DNA of 42,519 nucleotides from Actinomycetes bacterium (GTDB lineage Bacteria; Actinomycetota; Coriobacteriia; Anaerosomatales; Anaerosomataceae): assembly GCA_021372825.1 (NCBI GenBank), contig JAJFTR010000073.1:1-42519 (forward strand), given 5' to 3'. Below the pieces are notes generated by a model that saw nothing but the letters and a program-made list of their open reading frames with translations, was not told the DNA's origin and made no database searches. Made by a program: the position numbers and the translations under genes. Within the stretch, counting starts at the first letter, position 1; each line of letters begins with the position of its first letter. This document shows positions 8,483 through 16,553 of the stretch, piece by piece.

Positions 8483-9742
8483 ATGACGCTCGTCGTTCAA
8501 AAATACGGGGGCACATCGATCGGCACGGTCGAGCGCATCCATGCGGTTGCAGGCAAACTCATCGCGCGCAGGCTGTCCGGGGACGACATCGTGGCGGTCG
8601 TCTCGGCAATGGGGCACGTCACTGACGAACTGGTGAGTCTCGCTTCGCAGATCTCGAGCGACCCACCGGATCGCGAGATGGACATGCTGCTGGCGACAGG
8701 CGAGCAGGTGTCCATAGCACTGCTTGCGATAGCCATCCACGAAAAAGGCCATGATGCAGTGTCGTTCACCGGTCCACAGGTGGGCATAGTGACCGACCCG
8801 GTCCACGGCAAGGCCAAGATACAGGCAGTGCGCGCCGATCGCGTCCGCGAGGCCTTGGCTCAGGGGAAGATCGTGATCGTCGCCGGGTTCCAAGGAGCGA
8901 CCGCCGATGGCCAGATCACTACACTCGGCAGAGGGGGTTCGGACACTACGGCGGTGGCTATCGCTGCGGGTCTTGGGGCTGATGTATGCGAGATCTACAC
9001 GGATGTGGACGGCGTATACACTGCCGATCCCCGCATCGTGCCCGCTGCTCGCAAGATCGACGTCATCAGCTACGAGGAGATGCTCGAGATGGCAGCAAGC
9101 GGGGCTGGGGTCCTGCAGCTGCGCAGCGTGGAGTTCGCTCGCAACCACGGCGTTGTCATCCACTGCCGCTCATCGTTCAATGACCATCCTGGCACCATCG
9201 TGAAGGAGGTCGACGAGACCATGGAACAGGCCATCATCTCGGGAGTCACCTACGACATCTCAGAGGCCAAGATCACCATCCGGGACGTGCCTGACCGGCC
9301 GGGTGTGGCGGCGACGGTGTTCACGCGCATGTCTGATGCGAATGTGAACGTCGACATGATCATCCAGAACGTCTCAGAAGACGGCTCGACGGACATCTCT
9401 TTCACCGCTCCAAAGACCGATCTTACGCGCGCCAAGCGTGCAGTCGAAGAGGTCGTGTCCGAATTGCACGCACGTACGTGGTCGGTCGACGAGTCGGTCG
9501 CTAAAGTGTCACTTGTCGGCGCGGGGATGAAGACCCACCCAGGTGTCGCGGCGCAGATGTTCCGTGCGCTTGCCGAGGCCGACGTGAACATCGACATGAT
9601 CTCCACCTCGTCGATCCGGATCTCGTGCGTGGTCGAGGGCGACAAGGTCGAACAAGCAGTGCGTGCGCTGCACACGAGTTTCGGCCTGGATGCCGACGAG
9701 CAGGCGTCGGACATGAGGACTCTGAGCGGGAGAGGTGAGTGA
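8483..9742 (+). CDS. lysC: Aspartate kinase (alpha subunit; includes beta region)
   Basis: A 419-residue protein matching Gram-positive lysine/threonine-sensitive aspartokinases. The N-terminal kinase domain starts VVQKYGGTSIG and includes GFQGATADGQITTLGRGGSDTTA and a TDVDGVYTADPRIV segment. Two ACT domains follow: ITIRDVPDRPGVAA at ~257 and VSLVGAGMKTHPGVA at ~342. It phosphorylates aspartate, the first step to lysine, methionine, threonine and diaminopimelate. The ATG at 8483 has GGGAGA upstream; the longer frame from 8360 lacks similarity. It overlaps asd if the GTG at 9735 is the asd start. An internal ribosome site at 9203 predicts a separate beta subunit. Confidence 0.95.
   Translation: MTLVVQKYGGTSIGTVERIHAVAGKLIARRLSGDDIVAVVSAMGHVTDELVSLASQISSDPPDREMDMLLATGEQVSIALLAIAIHEKGHDAVSFTGPQVGIVTDPVHGKAKIQAVRADRVREALAQGKIVIVAGFQGATADGQITTLGRGGSDTTAVAIAAGLGADVCEIYTDVDGVYTADPRIVPAARKIDVISYEEMLEMAASGAGVLQLRSVEFARNHGVVIHCRSSFNDHPGTIVKEVDETMEQAIISGVTYDISEAKITIRDVPDRPGVAATVFTRMSDANVNVDMIIQNVSEDGSTDISFTAPKTDLTRAKRAVEEVVSELHARTWSVDESVAKVSLVGAGMKTHPGVAAQMFRALAEADVNIDMISTSSIRISCVVEGDKVEQAVRALHTSFGLDADEQASDMRTLSGRGE
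9203..9223 (+). promoter_or_regulatory. Internal ribosome-binding site and in-frame ATG for the LysC beta subunit
   Basis: AAGGAGGT at 9203-9210, a near-perfect Shine-Dalgarno, is followed after 10 bases by an in-frame ATG at 9221 (Met247 of the full protein). Translation from here gives 173 residues, holding both ACT domains. Bacillus subtilis aspartokinase II and Corynebacterium glutamicum LysC are known to make such an alpha2beta2 enzyme from one gene, with beta starting at about the same residue. The signal is seen directly; its use is inferred. Confidence 0.8.
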
Positions 9743-9746
9743 CGGT

Positions 9747-10769
9747 ATGTGGTCCAAAGCCATGCCGGGAAGACCGGTGGTGGCCGTTGCGGGAGCGACT
9801 GGCGTCGTCGGACGTGAAATGCTCAAGGTGCTCGAGCAGCGCTCCTTCCCGGCGTCACAGGTGAGGGCGCTCGCATCCGCTCGTTCCGCGGGCCGCCGGC
9901 TGCCCTTCAGGGGGAGTGAGATCGTCGTCGAGGAGATGACGCCTGCCTCGTTTGAGGGCGTCGACATCGCCTTGTTCTCCGCGGGCGCGAGTGTGAGCCG
10001 GCAGTTCCGCGACGCTGTCACCAGCGCAGGCGCCGTGATGATAGACAACTCGTCGGCGTTCCGCATGGATGACGGAGTCCCGCTTGTCGTCCCCGAGGTG
10101 AACCCGGATGATGTGCACGATCACTCTGGTGTGATCGCGAACCCGAACTGCTCGACGATCCAAATGGTCGTCGCGCTCGCACCACTCTCGAAGCTCGCGC
10201 CGATCGAGAGGGTCGTCGTTGCCACCTACCAGGCGGCTAGCGGGGCAGGGCAGGCCGCCATGGACGAGCTGTATGAGCAGACCGGGCAGTTCCTGAGAGG
10301 CGAAGAACTCAGTGTTAGAAGCTTCGTGCACCGGATTTCCTTCAACTGCATACCCCAGATCGACGTCTTTTTGGAGGACGGCTCGACCAAAGAAGAGTGG
10401 AAGATGGTGGTCGAGACACAGAAGATCATGCATGCGCCGGATCTTCGGGTGGCGGCGACGTGTGTGAGGGTGCCGGTGCTGCGCTGCCATTCGGAAGCCG
10501 TTGCTGTGGAGTTCGGTGCGGCCATATCGATGGACGACGTTGCGCGCGTCTTGGCCATGTCTCCAGGGATCACGGTCATGGACGACCCGGCCCAAGGGCT
10601 CTATCCTATGCCCGCGCTGCTCGAGGGTAGTGACGATGTTCACGTCGGCAGGCTCCGAGTCGACCCCAGTGTCCCTTATGGCCTTCAGATGTGGGTAGTG
10701 GCGGACCAGTTGAGGAAGGGTGCCGCACTCAATGCTGTTCAGATAGCGGAGTCGCTCCTCCCGCGCTAA
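9747..10769 (+). CDS. asd: Aspartate-semialdehyde dehydrogenase
   Basis: About 340 residues. The NADP-binding N-terminus VAVAGATGVVGREMLKVLE is followed by FSAGASVSRQF, the PEVNPDD segment and the active-site cysteine motif ANPNCSTIQMV. VPVLRCHSEAVAVEF carries the second catalytic region. It reduces aspartyl phosphate, the product of the preceding lysC, to aspartate semialdehyde. The ATG at 9747 has GGGAGAGG 11 bases upstream; a GTG at 9735 that overlaps lysC is an alternative. Overlap or near-overlap implies a lysC-asd operon. Confidence 0.95.
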   Translation: MWSKAMPGRPVVAVAGATGVVGREMLKVLEQRSFPASQVRALASARSAGRRLPFRGSEIVVEEMTPASFEGVDIALFSAGASVSRQFRDAVTSAGAVMIDNSSAFRMDDGVPLVVPEVNPDDVHDHSGVIANPNCSTIQMVVALAPLSKLAPIERVVVATYQAASGAGQAAMDELYEQTGQFLRGEELSVRSFVHRISFNCIPQIDVFLEDGSTKEEWKMVVETQKIMHAPDLRVAATCVRVPVLRCHSEAVAVEFGAAISMDDVARVLAMSPGITVMDDPAQGLYPMPALLEGSDDVHVGRLRVDPSVPYGLQMWVVADQLRKGAALNAVQIAESLLPR

Positions 10770-10830
10770 CATCAATGGGGCGACACGGGTCGTGGTATGA
10801 GGGTGGACTGTGAAACGGCGGGAGAGCCGC

Positions 10831-11511
10831 ATGGCCGAGACGAACATAGTGATCATTGAAGACGACGAGACGATCGCTCGCTTCGTAGAGCTGGAGCTCG
10901 AGCACGCAGGCTACGGGGTGTTGCGTGCCAGCGACGGCGCCACGGGCATCGATCTGCTCGATTCGAACCCCGTCGACCTCTTGATCTTGGACCTGATGTT
11001 GCCCGGCGTGGATGGCCTTGATGTCGCCCGATACATCCGCAAGAAGGGAATGACCGTGCCCGTGCTCATGCTCACCGCTCGCGCTGAGACGCGCGACGTG
11101 GTGTCGGGCTTCGAGGCGGGAGCGGACGACTACTTGCGGAAGCCCTTTGAGATACCCGAGCTCTTGTCACGAGTGCGTGCTTTGCTCAAGCGTGCACGCC
11201 CATCCCTTGAGCAGACCCCCTACGAAGCCTCCGGGATCCGGATCGACCCTGAGAAGCGGCAAGCAACGCGCAACGGTGAGCCGCTGGACCTCACGGCACG
11301 GGAGTTCGATTTGCTCGCATACCTTGTGGGGAATGCCGGCAGAGTGATCTCCCGGGACGAGATCCTCGAGTCGGTGTGGAGCGGTCAGCATGCGACTGAC
11401 AGCAATGTCATCGAGGTCTTCGTGTGTCACCTCCGAAACAAGATCGGTGACAAGGAAGCGAAGGTCATCCAGACCATCAGGGGAGTCGGCTACTTCTTTG
11501 CACGAGGATAG
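10831..11511 (+). CDS. OmpR/PhoB-family response regulator
   Basis: 226 residues. The receiver domain has the acidic pair EDD (10-12), phosphoacceptor Asp54 in LLILDLMLPGVDG, Thr in LMLTARAE, and the KPF lysine. The C-terminal winged helix spans ~130-226 (LTAREFDLLAYL, VIEVFVCHLRNKIG, IRGVGYFF). The ATG at 10831 is preferred because GGGAG precedes it; a GTG at 10810 would add seven residues. It is three bases upstream of a histidine kinase gene, its probable partner. The signal sensed is unknown. Confidence 0.92.
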   Translation: MAETNIVIIEDDETIARFVELELEHAGYGVLRASDGATGIDLLDSNPVDLLILDLMLPGVDGLDVARYIRKKGMTVPVLMLTARAETRDVVSGFEAGADDYLRKPFEIPELLSRVRALLKRARPSLEQTPYEASGIRIDPEKRQATRNGEPLDLTAREFDLLAYLVGNAGRVISRDEILESVWSGQHATDSNVIEVFVCHLRNKIGDKEAKVIQTIRGVGYFFARG

Positions 11512-11514
11512 TGC

Positions 11515-13041
11515 GTGACGATGCGCCCGTATTCCATACGTGCGCGCGTTCTGTACCTGGCGATAGTCTTCGCGTTGGTACTTGTTGGAAGCGTGACGGT
11601 CGCGACGTACTTCTTCGTGGCCGACGGCATGACCAGGTCGGCGGAGGACACGTCCGTTCGTCTCGCGCACCATGCGAGCCGCGCGGTGTCGCGCGCCATC
11701 ACCGATGCCAAACTGAGTGCGGAAGCCGCAGGCCTAGAGGGAGAGGTCCGCGAGTCGGAGGCCCAGAGGCTCGTTCTTCGGGCGACGCGTGACCTTTTTT
11801 CAGTCACAGCAGGTGCTGACGAGGCGGCGTATGCCCTTTACATCCAGGACCTATCCAGTGGCGCGATGAGGTTGGCGTGGTTCAGCGACAAGAGCGCGGT
11901 CGTGGACTCGGATGCGGAACGGGCGCGAGCCGTAGCCGATCGACAGCCGATGCATGTGGAGCCCGCGGGGCCGAAACTGCTCACCGGTATGTTCTCAAGG
12001 GCCGACCTGGGTCTTTACATCGTTCACATACCGCTCGATCTGCCCGACCAGACCGCGGGTGTGCTCGATGTCGTCTACGATCCGGTAAGAGAAGAGTCCA
12101 TCTTAGACTCGGCTCGTCGTCCGATGCTCATCGTCGCGGTGTTCGCGCTGCTGCTCGCGATCATGACTATGCAGATAATCATGGGATGGGTGCTCTCGCT
12201 CGTCGAGAACGTGAAGACGGCAGCGGATTCCATCGACGCAGGGCAGCTCGATGTGCACCTGCCGGAGGAGGGCGAACACGAGATCTCCGAGCTGGCGCAT
12301 TCCATCAACCAGCTCATCGACCGATTACGTCGTCGTGCGGAGGTGCAGACAAGGTTCGTGGCCGACGCATCTCATGAACTTGCCACGCCGGTCGCTGGCA
12401 TTCGGGGATACGTCAACATCCTGAGAGACTGGGGAGCCGAGGACCCCGTCATGCGGGACGAAGCGATCTCCGCGATCGACCGCGAGTCGCGCCGGATGGC
12501 CCGCTTGTGCTCGGACCTCCTCTCGATGGTTCGCAGCGAGGAAGTCCTGGAGTTCAAGAGTGTGCGTTACGACATCAACGCGGTCAGCCGCGAGGTGTTG
12601 GCAGGGGCCGCCACCCGTTACCTCGACAAGGACCTGGAGTTCGTCGGTCCGGAGGAGGGACCGCTGTGGCTGTACGGCGACCCGGACCGTGTGGAGGAGG
12701 CTCTCGCGATTTTGGTCGACAACGCGTGCAAGTACACACCCGCCGCAGGACGGGTCGAGGTCTCCACGCGGCGGCACCGTGATCGCGTGATCATCGAGGT
12801 ATTGGACACGGGGGTGGGTATCCCCGAAGAGGACCTGCCGAACATCTTCGAGCGCTTCTACCGGAGTGATGCGTCTCGTTCCAAGGAGACGGGCGGTTTC
12901 GGGTTGGGACTCCCCATCGCCAAGCAGATCATCGACACGAGCGGCGGCATGATCTGGGTGAGGAGCAAGCCAGGCGCGGGAACTACGTTCACGATCTCCT
13001 TGCCGCGAAGCAAGCCACACGAGACGAAGGACTCCACATGA
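11515..13041 (+). CDS. Membrane sensor histidine kinase
   Basis: 508 residues with a GTG start just after the response regulator. Layout: TM1 (~10-32), an extracytoplasmic domain (~35-200), TM2 (~203-226), HAMP (~227-275), HisKA with phosphoacceptor His287 in DASHELATPVAGIRGY, then HATPase with N-box (LVDNACKYTP), G1 (DTGVGIPEEDLPNIFERFYR) and G2 (GGFGLGLPIAKQI). All catalytic boxes look intact. It overlaps the next gene by four bases, so it may be co-translated with the transporter gene. Confidence 0.92.
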   Translation: MTMRPYSIRARVLYLAIVFALVLVGSVTVATYFFVADGMTRSAEDTSVRLAHHASRAVSRAITDAKLSAEAAGLEGEVRESEAQRLVLRATRDLFSVTAGADEAAYALYIQDLSSGAMRLAWFSDKSAVVDSDAERARAVADRQPMHVEPAGPKLLTGMFSRADLGLYIVHIPLDLPDQTAGVLDVVYDPVREESILDSARRPMLIVAVFALLLAIMTMQIIMGWVLSLVENVKTAADSIDAGQLDVHLPEEGEHEISELAHSINQLIDRLRRRAEVQTRFVADASHELATPVAGIRGYVNILRDWGAEDPVMRDEAISAIDRESRRMARLCSDLLSMVRSEEVLEFKSVRYDINAVSREVLAGAATRYLDKDLEFVGPEEGPLWLYGDPDRVEEALAILVDNACKYTPAAGRVEVSTRRHRDRVIIEVLDTGVGIPEEDLPNIFERFYRSDASRSKETGGFGLGLPIAKQIIDTSGGMIWVRSKPGAGTTFTISLPRSKPHETKDST

Positions 13042-13601
13042 CGAGGACGCGGCGCATCGCCCAAGCCGGGATCATTGCGGCTGCGTACGCGGTCCTCACT
13101 CTCCTCGTGATCCAAAACCCCCTCGGGTTCGGGCCGGTCCAGTTCCGTGTCTCGGAGGCCTTGACGGTCGTCGCGCTCTTCACGCCTGCGGGAGCGCCGG
13201 GGCTGGCACTCGGGTGCGCTCTGGCGAACCTCGCGATGGTGGGCCGGTTCGGGCCGATGGCATTGCTCGATGTCGTGTTCGGGTCTCTCGCGACGTACAT
13301 CGGCGCCCGATGGACCTACAAGTGGCGAGCCCGCCCGCTCATCGCCTTCGCGGGGCCAGTGGTGGCGAACGCCGTCATCGTGCCGGCGTATCTGCCCCTT
13401 GTGCTCGGTGCGGCGGGCTTCTACGACGTGAATGTCCTCGGAGTCGATGTCGCCTCGTCGTGGCCGCTCATGTATGTCTTCGGCGTGGTCACAGTGGCCG
13501 CGGGCGAAGCTCTTGTCGTGTACGGACTCGGGATGCCGGTGGCGGCGATGTTGCGTTCGCTTGACCGAGCGGGTATGTTCGGCCACACGACACAGGACTG
13601 A
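13038..13601 (+). CDS. QueT-type queuosine-precursor ECF transporter S component
   Basis: A 187-residue integral membrane protein with about five or six hydrophobic segments. The N-terminal half (GPVQFRVSEALTVVALF, then PGLALGCALANLAMVG) is the hallmark of the QueT family, which delivers queuosine precursors (preQ0/preQ1) with a shared ECF energizing module. It overlaps the kinase stop by four bases (ATGA). No preQ1 riboswitch is possible directly upstream because there is no leader. The vitamin-like substrate is inferred from the family. The start is fixed by the overlap. Confidence 0.75.
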   Translation: MTRTRRIAQAGIIAAAYAVLTLLVIQNPLGFGPVQFRVSEALTVVALFTPAGAPGLALGCALANLAMVGRFGPMALLDVVFGSLATYIGARWTYKWRARPLIAFAGPVVANAVIVPAYLPLVLGAAGFYDVNVLGVDVASSWPLMYVFGVVTVAAGEALVVYGLGMPVAAMLRSLDRAGMFGHTTQD

Positions 13602-15429
13602 CGGGGAGGGGTCTCAGACGCAAGGAGAGAACGCGACTCACGCGGAAGTCGCCGGACATCGACGCGGACCGCTCATCCAGCACCAAAAGGATGTCTGTCG
13701 TGAGTGTTGGGGCTGTGTCCGCATCTGCCCAGTAAAGGCCATACGGGTCACCGAAGGCCGCTCGGAAGTCATTCCCGAGAAGTGCATCGCGTGCGGACTC
13801 TGTGTCAACGAGTGCGGTGCTAGCGGTCACGTCGTGCGCGACGACACGCCCGCGGTGCTCGATCTGCTCGAAAGCCGTCGCCCTGTCATCGCGCTGCTGG
13901 CGACCGAGTTCATCGCTGCGCTGCACCCGCTCACGGTCCCTCAGATCGAGCGCGCCGTAGCAGCCTTGGGGTTCTACTCAGTGGAGACCACGCTGCTTGG
14001 AGAGGAGATCGTCGCTCAGGAATACGAACGCCTGTACGCACGCGAGGGGATCCTGTTCGCGCTGCGTTCGACGTGTCCCGTGGCGGTGGATTTCGTCCGC
14101 AAATTCTACCCCGCGCTGACTCCGGCTCTCGCGCCGATAGTGCCGCCGTACGTTGCACAGGCCCGCCTCATCAAAGAGGTGTACCCCGGCGACGTCGCGA
14201 TCGTGTATGTGAGCCCGTGTTTCGCGCGTAAAGACGAGGTCTACGAGCCACAGTTCGAAGGACTCATCGATGCGGCCATCGACTTCATCGAACTCAAGAA
14301 GCTGATCGTCGAATCGGAGCGGCGGCCAGCGCACGGTCGCACAGCGGAGCCCGCCAGGCATCGTCCGGGCATCCTGAAGGAGCTCTCCCTTACCGACGGT
14401 TTCCCTAGGCGAACGCTTCTGGCGCGCAACATGACAGATCAAGACGTGATCACTGTGCGCGGCATCGATGCATTGGATCGGCTGATGAAGGCAGTGGTCT
14501 CTGGGGAGACTGCGCCGACGATCGTGGACATGCTGATGTGTGAGGGATGCATAGACGGTCCGGCCGTGAACCCGGGCCTATCGCTTTTTGCCAAGCGCAA
14601 CGTGGAGTCGGTCGCTCGTGAGATGCCAGGCGCCACCCGTGTCAGCACGCGAGCTCTACTGTCTGTCTTGCCATCGGTGGATCTTGTCCGGTCCTTCAGC
14701 CCGGATGCTGTCAAGGTGCCACGCCCTTCTAACGAGCAGGTGGCTGCCGTGCTCGCGGAAGGCGGGTTCGCAAGCCGTTCTGATGTTATCGACTGTGGTG
14801 CCTGCGGCTATCGCACGTGCGTTGCGCATGCCGAGGCGATCTTCCGCGGCGACTCCACGTGGGCCATGTGCTTCCCCTTGCAACGCCGCCGGCTTGAGAG
14901 AGCGGAAGAGGCCGCAGAGGCGTGTGTGACCCTCGATGAGACGACGGGCCTTTGGAACAGAAGAGCGTTCACGGACCGCCTGGAACTGGAGATGGACCGC
15001 CACGTGAGGTACCGGACTCCGCTGTGTTTGCTGCTTGTGGATGTCGACCACTTCTCGTCGGTGAACGACCTTCTCGGCGAAGAGGGCGGTGACGACGTCC
15101 TCGCGGCTCTGGGCAAGATGTTCACACAGAACCTTCGGACGACCGATATGGTGGCGCGTTTCCGTGGCGACCAGTTCGCGATCCTCCTGCCCGGTGTGCC
15201 GAAGACAGCGGCTTTCGCCGTGGCCGAGAAGCTGCGTGCCATGGCACGGCGAGCCCACTTCGACGTCGCAGAGGGGTATAGAACTGATGTGAGCCTCACC
15301 GTTTCAATCGGGGTTGCAAGCGCAGGTGATGCGATATCCGATCCGACGGCCTTGATCGAGGCAGCCGATGCGGTATTACGCCAAGCCGCACGGTCCGGGA
15401 GCGATCAGGTGGGTCTCGCTCCCGGCTAG
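13561..15429 (+). CDS. Ferredoxin / [FeFe]-hydrogenase-like / Fe-S / degenerate GGDEF fusion protein
   Basis: About 622 residues from a TTG at 13561. No ATG, GTG or TTG lies in frame between 13564 and the conserved start near 13680, although AAGGAGAG sits at 13622-13629, so the 5' end is uncertain. Layout: two [4Fe-4S] motifs (CRECWGCVRICP, CIACGLCVNEC), a hydrogenase large-subunit-like region with reduced H-cluster motifs (STCP with C172, SPCFARKDE with C220, MCEGCIDGP with C327/C330), a four-Cys Fe-S motif (CGACGYRTC, ~410) and a GGDEF domain (~457-620). In the last, GGDEF is RGDQF (535-539), while the I-site RxxD (526-529) remains. This suggests a redox or H2 sensor with a c-di-GMP-binding output, not an H2-producing enzyme (inference). 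Confidence 0.8.
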   Translation: MTERVCSATRHRTDGEGSQTQGENATHAEVAGHRRGPLIQHQKDVCRECWGCVRICPVKAIRVTEGRSEVIPEKCIACGLCVNECGASGHVVRDDTPAVLDLLESRRPVIALLATEFIAALHPLTVPQIERAVAALGFYSVETTLLGEEIVAQEYERLYAREGILFALRSTCPVAVDFVRKFYPALTPALAPIVPPYVAQARLIKEVYPGDVAIVYVSPCFARKDEVYEPQFEGLIDAAIDFIELKKLIVESERRPAHGRTAEPARHRPGILKELSLTDGFPRRTLLARNMTDQDVITVRGIDALDRLMKAVVSGETAPTIVDMLMCEGCIDGPAVNPGLSLFAKRNVESVAREMPGATRVSTRALLSVLPSVDLVRSFSPDAVKVPRPSNEQVAAVLAEGGFASRSDVIDCGACGYRTCVAHAEAIFRGDSTWAMCFPLQRRRLERAEEAAEACVTLDETTGLWNRRAFTDRLELEMDRHVRYRTPLCLLLVDVDHFSSVNDLLGEEGGDDVLAALGKMFTQNLRTTDMVARFRGDQFAILLPGVPKTAAFAVAEKLRAMARRAHFDVAEGYRTDVSLTVSIGVASAGDAISDPTALIEAADAVLRQAARSGSDQVGLAPG

Positions 15430-15442
15430 CCGAGGAGGGCGT

Positions 15443-16450
15443 ATGCACGACGCGGTTCTATGGGAGTCCGATGGCGAGCGCGTGCGCTGTCTACTGTGTC
15501 CCCATGACTGCCGGATCGCGCCGGGTCACCACGGCATCTGTGGCGTCCGGGAGAACGAGGGCGGCCGATTAATCGCGCTCACGTACGGAAAGGTCTCCTC
15601 AGTGGCGGTCGATCCGATAGAGAAGAAGCCGGTCTTCCACTATCGGCCGGGGACCAAGGCGCTCTCTTTGGGAAGTGTCGGCTGCACGATGAAGTGCGCA
15701 CATTGCCAGAACTGGCAGATAAGCCGAGCATCGCCCGCGGATGGCATCACAGGCGAGTTGCCACCCGACGAAGTCGCCGGTCTCGCGCGTACGAACGGGT
15801 GCGAGGGTGTCGCCTTCACATACAACGAGCCAGTGATCTGGATCGAGTACGTGATGGATACGGCCCGTGCCTGTCATGCCGCCGGGCTGTACACCGTGAT
15901 GGTCACCAATGGCTACATCACAGACGCGGGACTGGACAGTCTCGGCGGTCTTATCGATGTGTGGCGCGTAGACGTGAAGGCCTTCGACGATCGCGTATAC
16001 CGTCGATTGTGCAGAGTGCCCTCGGTCAAACCCGTTCTCGAGGCGACGTGTCGAGCGAAACGCACGTGGGGGATGCACGTAGAGGTCGTCACGAACGTCA
16101 TACCGACCATCAATGACGATGACGAGACGCTAGAGGGAATCGCTACCTGGATACATGATGAGCTTGGGGAGGACACGCCGTGGCATGTCACGCGGTTCTT
16201 CCCCTATCTGGAACTCGAGCACCTTCCGCCGACGCCGCGCGCGACACTCTTGCGTGCGCGTCAGATCGGTCATGAAGTGGGTCTTGCTTTCGTCTACCTT
16301 GGTAATGTAGATGAGCCTGGCGGTGAGAACACGGTGTGTCCGGCGTGCGGTTCGATTGCGGTGGCTCGCGACGGATACACGGTCACGGCCATGAACACGC
16401 GGGACGGAAGCTGCGGCGCATGCGGGAGGCCACTGGGCATCGTGGAGTAG
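15443..16450 (+). CDS. amrS: AmmeMemoRadiSam system radical SAM enzyme
   Basis: 335 residues. An N-terminal cysteine set (CLLCPHDC...GICGVREN) is followed by the radical-SAM cluster motif CTMKCAHCQNWQIS (Cys near 81, 85 and 88). Typical AmrS blocks follow: GVAFTYNEPVIWIEY, VMVTNGYI, DVWRVDVKAF, and a C-terminal CPACG...CGACG zinc-ribbon-like end. The ATG at 15443 has GAGGAGGG upstream; it lies 14 bases after the hydrogenase-like gene, so the two may be co-transcribed. The usual partners MEMO1 and AMMECR1 are not in the window. The substrate of this enzyme family is not established. Confidence 0.88.
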   Translation: MHDAVLWESDGERVRCLLCPHDCRIAPGHHGICGVRENEGGRLIALTYGKVSSVAVDPIEKKPVFHYRPGTKALSLGSVGCTMKCAHCQNWQISRASPADGITGELPPDEVAGLARTNGCEGVAFTYNEPVIWIEYVMDTARACHAAGLYTVMVTNGYITDAGLDSLGGLIDVWRVDVKAFDDRVYRRLCRVPSVKPVLEATCRAKRTWGMHVEVVTNVIPTINDDDETLEGIATWIHDELGEDTPWHVTRFFPYLELEHLPPTPRATLLRARQIGHEVGLAFVYLGNVDEPGGENTVCPACGSIAVARDGYTVTAMNTRDGSCGACGRPLGIVE

Positions 16451-16489
16451 TTGTGGTCACCACGGGGCGCGTCTGGCCCGCTCTCGCGG

Positions 16490-16495
16490 TATGAT
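16490..16495 (+). promoter_or_regulatory. Putative -10 element upstream of the glycosyltransferase operon
   Basis: TATGAT (5 of 6 to consensus) lies in the 103-base gap between amrS and the glycosyltransferase. No convincing -35 and no TGn extension are seen. Confidence 0.3.
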
Positions 16496-16553
16496 AGTGA
16501 GTCGCTGGTCCAGTTCGACCGTGTCAGCGCGGCTCACGAAAGAGGCATTCGGC

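Noticed and set aside
9735-9746. GTG at 9735 as the asd start
   Set aside because: The purine-rich ribosome site overlaps this codon, so the ATG at 9747 is preferred, although the GTG is not excluded.
13000-13040. A preQ1 riboswitch controlling the QueT gene
   Set aside because: queT overlaps the upstream kinase gene by four bases and has no leader.
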